Source of the DNA: SZUA-320 sp041612035
GTDB lineage: Bacteria; Gemmatimonadota; Gemmatimonadetes; Gemmatimonadales; GWC2-71-9
Assembly: GCA_041612035.1 (NCBI GenBank)
Contig: JBFILX010000079.1
Span: 1-9,028 of the forward strand
Direction: 5' to 3'
DNA length: 9,028 nt
Positions 1-6,666 of this stretch are shown one piece after another; the first letter of the stretch is position 1; every line of letters begins with the position of its first letter. The position numbers and the translations under genes are program-made. The notes under the pieces were generated by a model. It did not search any database and was not told the DNA's origin. It saw nothing but the letters and a program-made list of their open reading frames with translations.

Positions 1-3000
1 ACCTGGATGTTCCCCTCCGCCGCCAGCTGGAGGAACCGCTCGATCCGGGCGCTGGAGTGCTCGGGGCCCTGGCCCTCGTAGCCGTGCGGCAGGAGCAGGG
101 TGAGCCGGGTGGTGACCCCCCACTTGGCGAGGCCGGCGCTCACGAACTGGTCGAGGATCACCTGGGCCCCGTTCACGAAGTCGCCGAACTGGGCCTCCCA
201 CAGCACCAGCGCCTCGGGCGCCGCCGCGCTGTAGCCGTACTCGAACCCCATGGTGGCCAGCTCGGAGAGCGGGCTGTTGTGCAGCTCGAACGGCGCCCGC
301 GCGCCCGGGAGGCGCCGGATCGGGCTCCAGGTGTCGCCGGTCTTCGCGTCGTGCAGGACCAGGTGCCGCTGGCTGAAGGTGCCCCGCTCGGTGTCCTGGC
401 CGGTCATCCGGATCGGCACCCCTTCCGCCAGGAGTGAGGCCAGGGCCAGCGCCTCCGCGTGGGCCCAGTCGATCCGCCCGTCGGGGGCCAGGGCGGCGCG
501 GCGGCGCTCCAGCTGGCGGCGCAGCTTCGGGTGGACCGTGAACCCCTCGGGCCAGGTGAGCAGCTGCTCGTTGAGCGCCACCAGCGCCTCGGCGGGCACC
601 CCGGTGGCGGGCTCCGGGCCGGCCACCACCTTGCGGGGCACCGGCTCCGCCGCGGGCGCGGCCCCCAGGCTGGCCTTGAGCCCCTGGTGCTCCTGCACCA
701 GGTGCTGGTAGGCCTCCTCGTAGATCGCCTCCGCGCCCTCCGGCGTGACGCTCCCCCGCTGGCCGAGGGCGCCCACGTAGCGCTGTCGGGCGGTGGGGTG
801 GTCGTCGATGGCGTCGTACATGACCGGCTGGGTGTAGGCCGGCTCGTCGCCCTCGTTGTGCCCGTGCCGGCGATACCCCACCAGGTCGATCACCACGTCC
901 TGGCGGAACCGCGAGCGGTACATCATCGCCAGCCGCATCGCGTCGAGGCAGGCCTCCGCGTCGTCGGCGTTGACGTGCACGATCGGCACGTCGAACCCCT
1001 TGGCCAGGTCGCTCGAGTAGAGAGTGCTCCGGGCGTCGCGGACGTCGGTGGTGAAGCCGACCTGGTTGTTGGCGATCAGGTGCAGGGTGCCGCCGGTCCG
1101 GTACCCCGGCAGGGCGTGCAGGTTGAGGGTCTCCGCCACCACCCCCTGCGCGGCGAACGCCGCGTCGCCGTGGATCACCACCGGGAGCGCCGTGGCGTGG
1201 TCCACGTGGGCCTCGTGGCCCAGTCGCTGGGTCTGCCGGGCCCGGGCCCGGCCCGTCACCACCGGCGAGACGAACTCGAGGTGGCTGGGGTTGTGGGCCA
1301 GGGTGACGGTGATCGCCTTGCCGGCCGGCGTCACGTAGGCGCCCTCGGCGCCCAGGTGGTACTTCACGTCGCCGGTGCCCGGCTGCTCGGTGGTGGTGCC
1401 GTGGGTGGTGTCGGGCTTGCCCTCGAACTCCGAGAACAGGGTCACGTAGGGCCGGCCCAGGGTGTGGGCCAGCACGTTGAGCCGGCCGCGGTGCGCCATC
1501 CCCAGCACCACCTCGCGGGCCCCCGTGTCGGCCGCGGCCTCGATGGCCAGGTCGAGCATCGGGATCAGCAGGTCGAGCCCCTCGATCGAGAACCGCTTCT
1601 GGCCCAGGTAGGCCTTGTGCAGGAAGCGCTCGAACGCCTCGACCTGGGTGAGCCGCCGGAGCAGGCGGTCCTGGTCGGCCGGGTCGAGCCGGCGCCGGTG
1701 CGCGCCCGACTCGATCGTCTCCCGCAGCCAGGTCCGCTCCTCGTGGTTGCTGACGTGCTCGACCTCGTAGGCCAGGGTGCCGCAGTAGGTGGCCTCCAGG
1801 TTGGGGAGCACCTCCGCCAGGGTCTCGCCCGGTACCCAGACCTTGAGCACGCCGGCCGGGATCCGCGTCATCACCTCGGGGGTGAGCCCGTGATACGCGG
1901 GGTCGAGCCCGGGGTCGCCGAGGGGCTCGCTTCCCAGCGGGTCGAGCCGCGCCGCCAGGTGGCCGTGGGTCCGGTAGTGGTCCACCAGGTGCATCGCCCC
2001 GGCCACCAGGCCCAGGTCGCCGGCCGAGGGCGCGGGCCCCGCCACCGGGGCGGCCGCGGGCCGGGCCGCGGGCGCCGTCGCCGGGCCGGTCGCGCCGCCG
2101 GCGAGCCCCAGGGCGCCGAACACCGGCGGGTAGAACTCCGCCTCGCCCGTCAGGTACTGCTCCAGCGAGCGCAGGAACTCGCCCGACTCGGCCCCCTGGA
2201 TGACCCGGTGGTCGTAGGTGCTCGACGCGGTCATCACCTTGCTCACCCCCAGCTCGGCGAGCCGCGCCTTCGGCAGCCCGGCGAATTCGGGCGGGACGGT
2301 GATGGCGCCCACCGCGATGATGGTGCCCTGGCCCGCCATCAGCCGCGGCACCGAGGCGGAGGTGCCCAGCCCCCCCGGGTTGGTGAGGGTGATGGTGGCG
2401 CCCGCGAAGTCGTCGGGGAGGAGCCGGTTGGCGCGCGCCTTCTCGACCAGGGTCTCGTACGCCGCGTGGAACCCGGCGAAGTCCATCGTCTCGGCGTGCC
2501 GGATCACCGGCACCACGAGCCCCCGCGAGCCGTCCTTCCGCTCGATGTCCACCGCGAGGCCCAGGCTCACCCCTTCCGGCGCGACCCGGTAGGGGGTGCC
2601 GTCCCGGCGCTGGAAGGTGTGGCCCATCGCCGGGTGCCGCTTCACCGCCTGCACGATGGCGAAGGCGATCAGGTGGGTGAACGAGATCTTCTTGCCGCGC
2701 CCCGCCGCGGCCAGGGCGGCGTTGAGTTCGGTGCGCCGCCGCTCCAGCGTGGCGGCCGAGAACTGCCGGAAGGTGGTGGCGGTGGGGACCCCGAGGCTCT
2801 CCTCCATGTTGGCCGCGAGCCGGAGCGCGGGGCCCTTGATCTCGGTGGCGCCGGCCGGGGCCGCCCCGGCCTCGGCCGGCCTGGCCGCGGGGGCGGGGGG
2901 CGGGGCGGCCAGCCCCGGCGCGCTGCCGTTGCCGCCGGCGGGGGGGCGTTCGCCCACGACCCCGCTTTCGAACAGGCGCCGCCACTCGGGCGAGACCGAG

Positions 3001-3089
3001 TCGGGGTCGCGCAGGAACTCCTCGTAGAGCGCCTGCGCGAAGCCGGCGTTGGCGGTCTCGAAGACGTTGACGTCGATGTTGGAAGCCAC
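1..3089 (-). CDS. kgd: Multifunctional 2-oxoglutarate dehydrogenase/decarboxylase, E2-E1 fusion (Kgd/OdhA type), C-terminus cut by window edge
   Basis: Decarboxylates 2-oxoglutarate with thiamine diphosphate (E1) and carries a succinyltransferase-like E2 domain; a cytoplasmic TCA-cycle enzyme. I translated the frame by hand: it is open for all 1029 codons seen, with no stop or frameshift. Domains: helical E1 N-terminal segment (about 10-42, FLRDPDSVSPEW), Ala/Pro linker (about 45-85), E2 catalytic domain (about 88-313) with its histidine at H294 in DHRVIQGAESG, second Ala/Pro linker (about 326-356), then E1. In E1: YRTHGHLAA (372-380), GMAHRGRLN (530-538), ThDP/metal motif GD 641-642 to NN 674-675, HGHNEGDEP (742-750), GQDTERGTFSQRH (897-909). 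No lipoyl domain precedes E2, as in actinobacterial Kgd/OdhA. DHRxIQG, rather than the HRxxDG of ordinary SucB, also points to that family. Relatives are about 1230 residues, so roughly 200 are missing. The start is a GTG at 3089, with only a weak GGAC upstream. No in-frame ATG precedes it before the glpD stop, so the exact start is moderately certain. Confidence 0.95.
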   Translation of the reverse strand, partial: MASNIDVNVFETANAGFAQALYEEFLRDPDSVSPEWRRLFESGVVGERPPAGGNGSAPGLAAPPPAPAARPAEAGAAPAGATEIKGPALRLAANMEESLGVPTATTFRQFSAATLERRRTELNAALAAAGRGKKISFTHLIAFAIVQAVKRHPAMGHTFQRRDGTPYRVAPEGVSLGLAVDIERKDGSRGLVVPVIRHAETMDFAGFHAAYETLVEKARANRLLPDDFAGATITLTNPGGLGTSASVPRLMAGQGTIIAVGAITVPPEFAGLPKARLAELGVSKVMTASSTYDHRVIQGAESGEFLRSLEQYLTGEAEFYPPVFGALGLAGGATGPATAPAARPAAAPVAGPAPSAGDLGLVAGAMHLVDHYRTHGHLAARLDPLGSEPLGDPGLDPAYHGLTPEVMTRIPAGVLKVWVPGETLAEVLPNLEATYCGTLAYEVEHVSNHEERTWLRETIESGAHRRRLDPADQDRLLRRLTQVEAFERFLHKAYLGQKRFSIEGLDLLIPMLDLAIEAAADTGAREVVLGMAHRGRLNVLAHTLGRPYVTLFSEFEGKPDTTHGTTTEQPGTGDVKYHLGAEGAYVTPAGKAITVTLAHNPSHLEFVSPVVTGRARARQTQRLGHEAHVDHATALPVVIHGDAAFAAQGVVAETLNLHALPGYRTGGTLHLIANNQVGFTTDVRDARSTLYSSDLAKGFDVPIVHVNADDAEACLDAMRLAMMYRSRFRQDVVIDLVGYRRHGHNEGDEPAYTQPVMYDAIDDHPTARQRYVGALGQRGSVTPEGAEAIYEEAYQHLVQEHQGLKASLGAAPAAEPVPRKVVAGPEPATGVPAEALVALNEQLLTWPEGFTVHPKLRRQLERRRAALAPDGRIDWAHAEALALASLLAEGVPIRMTGQDTERGTFSQRHLVLHDAKTGDTWSPIRRLPGARAPFELHNSPLSELATMGFEYGYSAAAPEALVLWEAQFGDFVNGAQVILDQFVSAGLAKWGVTTRLTLLLPHGYEGQGPEHSSARIERFLQLAAEGNIQ

Positions 3090-3113
3090 GGGTTCGTCCA
3101 GGCCGAAGCAGGG

Positions 3114-3132
3114 GCCCGGCGCGCGGCCGGGC
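3114..3132. repeat. Perfect GC inverted repeat in the glpD-kgd spacer
   Basis: Arms GCCCGGC (3114-3120) and GCCGGGC (3126-3132) are exact reverse complements around a 5-base loop, in the 55-base gap between the glpD stop and the kgd GTG. On the transcribed strand no T-run follows, so it does not look like a standard intrinsic terminator. It could attenuate read-through, stabilise the upstream mRNA 3' end or mask the kgd start. In DNA this GC-rich a 7-bp palindrome may also be chance. Confidence 0.5.
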
Positions 3133-3144
3133 GAACCCCCAAAC

Positions 3145-4809
3145 CTAACCCGGCTCCGATCCCGCGGGCCCGGCCGCGGGCGGGGCGACCGGGTCGAACC
3201 GCGCGGCTTCCTCCGCCACCCGGTCGGGATCCCATCCGAGCACCCCTCCCAGGAGGGCCGCGACGGTGCCGGCCGCGGCCCGCCCCTGGTCGGCGGTCTC
3301 GGTGGTGAGGTGGAGCCGGCGGTCCAGCACGTCCTCCACCCGGCAGGCCAGCTCGCGGCGCGCGGCGTAGACCGCCTGGGCGCCGATCGCGGGGTGCTCG
3401 GGGTGGAGCGGCTGGAGCAGCCGCCGGTCGTCGCGGGCCAGGTTCAGCACCGCGGCGGTCTCGGTGCCGTACAGCCGGAGGAGGTGGGTCACCGTGGCGG
3501 CCGGGAGGCCGAGCTCGGTGGCGGCCAGCCGGAAGGGGGTGACCGACGCGCTCTCGCCCCCGGGCAGCGGCTCGGTGTCGGTGGGCGGGGCGGGGTAGCG
3601 GGCGGGCGCGTCGGCCCCCAGGGCCCGCACCGCCCGGTCCACCGTCTCCGCCGCCATCCGGCGGTAGGTGGTGAGCTTGCCGCCCGCCACCGAGAGGAGG
3701 CCCAGCGGGCCGGTCAGGATCCGGTGCTCGCGCGGGACCGCGCTCGCGGCCAGGGCGGGGTCGGCGGCCAGGAGGGGCCGGAGCCCGGCCCAGGCGGCGA
3801 GCACGTCCTCGGGCCCCAGGTGGGCGTGCGGAAAGAGCGCGTTCACCGAGCGGAGCAGGTAGTGGACGTCCGCCTGGTCGGCGTGGACCCGGGCGGGGTC
3901 GTCGCGGGTGTCGGTGTCGGTGGTGCCGATGTAGGAGAAGTCGCCCCACGGGAGCACGAACATCACCCGGCCGTCCAGCCGGCTGGTGAGGGTGATGGCG
4001 TGGGTGTGGCCGATCCGGTTGCGCCGCAGCATCACGTGGGAGCCCCGGGTGGGCCGCAGCAGGGGCGCGGCGTCGGGGTCCTCCAGCCGGCGGATCCGGT
4101 CGGTCCAGGGCCCGGTGGCGTTCACCACCACCCGGGCCCGCACCGCGGCCTCGGCGCCGGTCAGCCGGTCGCGCACCTGCGCGCCGGCCACCCGGCCCGC
4201 GTCGCGCAGCAGGGCGGTCACCTCGAGGTAGGTGCCGGCCAGCGCGCCGTGGGCGAGCGCGGAGCGGAGGGTGGCCAGCACCAGCCGGGCGTCGTCGCAC
4301 TGGGCGTCGTAGTAGAGGCCGCCGCCCTGCAGCCCGCGCGCGCGCAGGTTCGGCTCCAGGGCCAGCACCCCCGCCTTGCCCATCATCCGGGGCCTCGGCA
4401 CATTCCCGCCAGCGGCGAGCAGGCCGTAGAGGGCCAGGCCCGCCGCCAGCTTCCAGCGGGGCACCCGGTCGCCGCGGTGGACCGGGAGCAGGAACGGCAG
4501 GGGCCGGACCAGGTGGGGGGCGATCCGCAGCAGGACCCGCCGCTCGGCCAGCGCCTCGAACACCAGGCGCCACTGGAAGTGCTCGAGGTAGCGGAGGCCG
4601 CCGTGCACCAGGCGGCTCGACCGGGACGAGGTCCCGGCACCGACGTCGGCCATCTCCACCAGGCCGGTGGCCAGCCCGCGCATCGCCGCGTCCCGGGCGA
4701 TGCCGGCCCCGGTGATGCCGCCGCCGATCACCAGCAGGTCGAGTTCGCGGGCGGCCAGCTCCTCGAGCCGCGCGCGCACGGAGGCATCCGGACCCTGTCT
4801 CAGCCCCAT
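3145..4809 (-). CDS. glpD: FAD-dependent glycerol-3-phosphate dehydrogenase
   Basis: Oxidises sn-glycerol 3-phosphate to dihydroxyacetone phosphate on the inner face of the membrane and passes electrons to quinone. The protein is 554 residues, a normal size for GlpD. Seen in sequence: N-terminal FAD Rossmann motif LLVIGGGITGAGIARDAA (25-42), GlpD signature GTSSRSSRLVHGGLRYLE (59-76), FVLPWGDFSYIGTTDTD (284-300) in the substrate domain, LRPLL (343-347), the second signature GGKLTTYRRMAAE (376-388), and a C-terminal alpha-helical cap (about 420-537) with ACRVEDVLDRRLHL (488-501). The last 15 or so residues are a Pro/Ala/Gly-rich tail. The ATG at 4809 gives a normal short lead before the Rossmann strand; the open frame continues upstream to 5298 only as antisense to the methyltransferase. 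No strong Shine-Dalgarno is visible, only G-rich sequence. kgd follows 55 bases downstream on the same strand, so co-transcription is possible. No glpK or glpF lies in the window. Confidence 0.96.
   Translation of the reverse strand: MGLRQGPDASVRARLEELAARELDLLVIGGGITGAGIARDAAMRGLATGLVEMADVGAGTSSRSSRLVHGGLRYLEHFQWRLVFEALAERRVLLRIAPHLVRPLPFLLPVHRGDRVPRWKLAAGLALYGLLAAGGNVPRPRMMGKAGVLALEPNLRARGLQGGGLYYDAQCDDARLVLATLRSALAHGALAGTYLEVTALLRDAGRVAGAQVRDRLTGAEAAVRARVVVNATGPWTDRIRRLEDPDAAPLLRPTRGSHVMLRRNRIGHTHAITLTSRLDGRVMFVLPWGDFSYIGTTDTDTRDDPARVHADQADVHYLLRSVNALFPHAHLGPEDVLAAWAGLRPLLAADPALAASAVPREHRILTGPLGLLSVAGGKLTTYRRMAAETVDRAVRALGADAPARYPAPPTDTEPLPGGESASVTPFRLAATELGLPAATVTHLLRLYGTETAAVLNLARDDRRLLQPLHPEHPAIGAQAVYAARRELACRVEDVLDRRLHLTTETADQGRAAAGTVAALLGGVLGWDPDRVAEEAARFDPVAPPAAGPAGSEPG
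4780..4784 (+). promoter_or_regulatory. Possible ribosome binding site for the methyltransferase (GGAGG)
   Basis: GGAGG at 4780-4784 is followed after 10 bases by an in-frame CTG at 4795. It is the only good Shine-Dalgarno match I see upstream of the methyltransferase, and it favours a CTG start there over the CTG at 4828, which has none. It lies inside the antisense glpD coding region, so its base composition is also constrained by GlpD codons. This is an inference, not a firm site. Confidence 0.4.
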
Positions 4810-5361
4810 GCCCGCCCCGCCGACACCCTGGCCCCGCCCGCGCGGCCCAGCACCTGGTTCCTGTCCCACGCGCACCTCGTCCATCGGGGCGACCGGGTGC
4901 TCGACCTGGCCTGCGGGACCGGCCGGCACGGGCTCGCGGCCGCGCTGCTGGGCGCCGAGGTGACCGCGGTCGACCACGACCCGGAGCGGCTCGCGGTCGG
5001 ACGCGAGGCGGCCCGCGCGCTGGGGCTCACGGTCAACTGGGTGGAGTGGGATCTCACGGGGGCGCTCCCGCCGCTCGGCACGTTCGACGCGATCCTGCTG
5101 TTCAACTATCTCGACCGCCAGCGGCTGTCGGCCCTGGTGGAGTTCCTGCGGCCCGGCGGGCTGCTGCTGATGGAGACCTTCCTGGACGACCAGCGCGAGT
5201 TCGGCTGGGGGCCCACCAGTCCCGACCACCTGCTGCAGCGCGGCGAGCTGGCCGCGCTGGTCGAACCGCTGCAGGTCCTCTTCGGCCGCGAGGTCCACGA
5301 GCCGGCCGCGGGCGCCCAGTGGCGCGCCGTGGCCAGCGTCGTGGCCCGGAAACTACACTGA
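4795..5361 (+). CDS. Small class I SAM-dependent methyltransferase, start codon uncertain
   Basis: Transfers a methyl group from S-adenosylmethionine to an unknown acceptor; cytoplasmic, with no signal or membrane segment. With the CTG at 4795 as residue 1 it has 188 residues, usual for this family. Seen: SAM motif I VLDLACGTG (35-43), acidic strand-2 end AVDHDPE (58-64), VEWDL (83-87), motif IV region FDAILLFNYLDR (97-108), LRPGGLLLMETF (118-129), and a C-terminal segment EFGWGPTSPDHLLQRGEL (135-152). The NYLDR...ETF layout resembles the TehB-like/Methyltransf_23 proteins often annotated only as 'class I SAM-dependent methyltransferase'. Family similarity begins near RPSTWFL (17-23), so the start must lie upstream of that. 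The frame there has no ATG, GTG or TTG; candidates are CTG at 4795 (behind GGAGG) or 4828. A CTG at 4795 overlaps the divergent glpD start by 15 bases. fadI follows after 2 bases. The substrate cannot be told from sequence. Confidence 0.85.
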   Translation: MSQPHARPADTLAPPARPSTWFLSHAHLVHRGDRVLDLACGTGRHGLAAALLGAEVTAVDHDPERLAVGREAARALGLTVNWVEWDLTGALPPLGTFDAILLFNYLDRQRLSALVEFLRPGGLLLMETFLDDQREFGWGPTSPDHLLQRGELAALVEPLQVLFGREVHEPAAGAQWRAVASVVARKLH

Positions 5362-5363
5362 CC

Positions 5364-6659
5364 ATGCGCTCCACTCCCCCCAACCGGCGCGCCGTCATCG
5401 TGGCGGGGCTCCGGTCGCCCTTCGCCCGCAGCGGCACCGTCCTCAAGGACGCGACCGCGCCCGCCCTGGCGCGCGCGGTGGCCCGCGAACTGCTCTACCG
5501 CACCGAGCTGGACGGCCGCGAGGTGGACGAGGTGATCGTGGGCCAGGTGATCCCCTCGGTCCTCGCTCCCAACGTGGCGCGCGAGGTGAGCCTGCTGCCC
5601 CAGCTGCCCCGCACCATCCCCGCCCACACCCTCAACCGGGCCTGCGCCTCCGCGGGCCAGGCGATCACCGCCGGACAGGACCAGATCGTGCTGGGCCACG
5701 CCGACGTGGTGCTGGCCGGCGGGGTGGAGACCCTGAGCGACATCCCGATCCTGCACAGCCGGCGCTTCAGCGACGTGCTGGTGGCGGCGAGCCGGGCCAG
5801 GTCGGTGGGCGCCAAACTCAAGCTCCTCGCCTCGGTGCGGCCCCGCGACCTGGTGCCGGTCACCCCCGCCATCGCGGAGCCCTCCACCGGCGAGACGATG
5901 GGCCAGTCGGCCGAGCGGATGGCCAAGGAGAACGGGATCGGCCGCGAGGCCCAGGACCGCTACGCGCTGATGAGCCACCAGCGGGCCGCCGCGGGCACCG
6001 CCGACGGGCGGCTCACCGCCGAGATCGCGCCCTGGTTCGGGGGCCGCGACCTCACCGAGGTCGTCACCAGCGACAACGGGATCCGGGCCGACACCTCGCT
6101 GGAGGCGCTGGCCGCGCTGCGGCCGGTCTTCGACCGCCGGTACGGCACCATCACCGCGGGCAACGCCTCGCCCCTCACCGACGGCGCCGCGATGGTGCTG
6201 CTCATGGCGGCGGAAAAGGCCTTCGCTTTGGGCTACCGGCCCCTGGCCGCGATCCGGAGCTACGCGGTGGCCGCGGTCGACCCCGGCTGGCAGCTGCTCA
6301 GCGGGCCGGCGTGGGCGGTGCCGATGGCGCTCGACCGGGCGGGGATCGGGTGGAAGGAGCTGGGGCTGGTGGAGATCCACGAAGCGTTCGCGGCCCAGGT
6401 GCTCTCCAACGTGCAGGCCTGGAGTTCGCCCGCCTGGGCCGAGCGGGTGGGCCGGGCGGCGCCGCTGGGCGAGGTGGACTGGGACCGCACCAACGTGATG
6501 GGCGGCTCGATCGCGATCGGGCACCCGTTCGGCGCCACCGGGGCCCGGATCGTGACCACCCTGGCCCACGAGATGGTGCGGCGCGACGTGCAGTTCGGGC
6601 TGGTCTCCATCTGCGCCCAGGGCGGGATGGGGTTCGCGATGGTCCTCGAGCGGGTGTGA
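5364..6659 (+). CDS. fadI: Acetyl-CoA C-acyltransferase (3-ketoacyl-CoA thiolase), FadI type
   Basis: Last step of beta-oxidation: cleaves 3-ketoacyl-CoA with CoA to acetyl-CoA and a shortened acyl-CoA, normally as the beta subunit of a complex with the FadJ/FadB alpha subunit encoded next door. The protein has 431 residues, close to E. coli FadI (436). Seen: N-terminal nucleophile C94 in NRACASAG, GGVETLSD (119-126), HEAF with H339, GHPFGATGARI with H387, and the C-terminal catalytic C417 in SICAQGGMGFA. The HEAF box, in place of the NEAF of biosynthetic and FadA-type thiolases, groups it with FadI and mitochondrial trifunctional-protein beta subunits. Thiolase-before-alpha gene order also matches fadIJ rather than fadBA. 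The ATG sits 2 bases after the methyltransferase stop with no good Shine-Dalgarno, so translational coupling is likely. fadJ follows after 7 bases. Confidence 0.96.
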   Translation: MRSTPPNRRAVIVAGLRSPFARSGTVLKDATAPALARAVARELLYRTELDGREVDEVIVGQVIPSVLAPNVAREVSLLPQLPRTIPAHTLNRACASAGQAITAGQDQIVLGHADVVLAGGVETLSDIPILHSRRFSDVLVAASRARSVGAKLKLLASVRPRDLVPVTPAIAEPSTGETMGQSAERMAKENGIGREAQDRYALMSHQRAAAGTADGRLTAEIAPWFGGRDLTEVVTSDNGIRADTSLEALAALRPVFDRRYGTITAGNASPLTDGAAMVLLMAAEKAFALGYRPLAAIRSYAVAAVDPGWQLLSGPAWAVPMALDRAGIGWKELGLVEIHEAFAAQVLSNVQAWSSPAWAERVGRAAPLGEVDWDRTNVMGGSIAIGHPFGATGARIVTTLAHEMVRRDVQFGLVSICAQGGMGFAMVLERV

Positions 6660-6661
6660 GG
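6658..6661 (+). promoter_or_regulatory. Ribosome binding site of fadJ overlapping the fadI stop
   Basis: GAGG at 6658-6661 shares its first two bases with the fadI TGA (6657-6659) and lies 5 bases before the fadJ ATG at 6667. It supports that start and suggests coupled translation of the two subunits. Confidence 0.65.
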
Positions 6662-6666
6662 CGGCG

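Noticed and set aside
2030..2100. GC-rich near-repetitive stretch as a possible minisatellite
   Set aside because: It encodes the Ala/Pro linker between the E2 and E1 domains, in frame; the repetition follows from the linker composition.
3111..3133. Intrinsic terminator between glpD and kgd
   Set aside because: The stem is good, but no T-rich tract follows on the transcribed strand.
459..3308. 949-codon plus-strand open frame
   Set aside because: It is antisense to kgd, rich in Gly/Arg/His/Val with no domain pattern, and arises from third-position GC bias. The minus frame carries the full set of 2-oxoglutarate dehydrogenase motifs.
2669..4573. 634-codon minus-strand open frame across glpD and kgd
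   Set aside because: It is out of frame with both genes and made of Pro/Ala/Arg repeats; a GC shadow.
3049..4794. Upstream extension of the methyltransferase frame, starting at 3049
   Set aside because: The region is antisense to glpD and has low-complexity content. Only the part from about 4795 shows methyltransferase motifs.
4810..5298. N-terminal extension of GlpD to the ATG at 5298
   Set aside because: The extra 163 residues are antisense to the methyltransferase and resemble no GlpD N-terminus; the ATG at 4809 gives the family's usual short lead.
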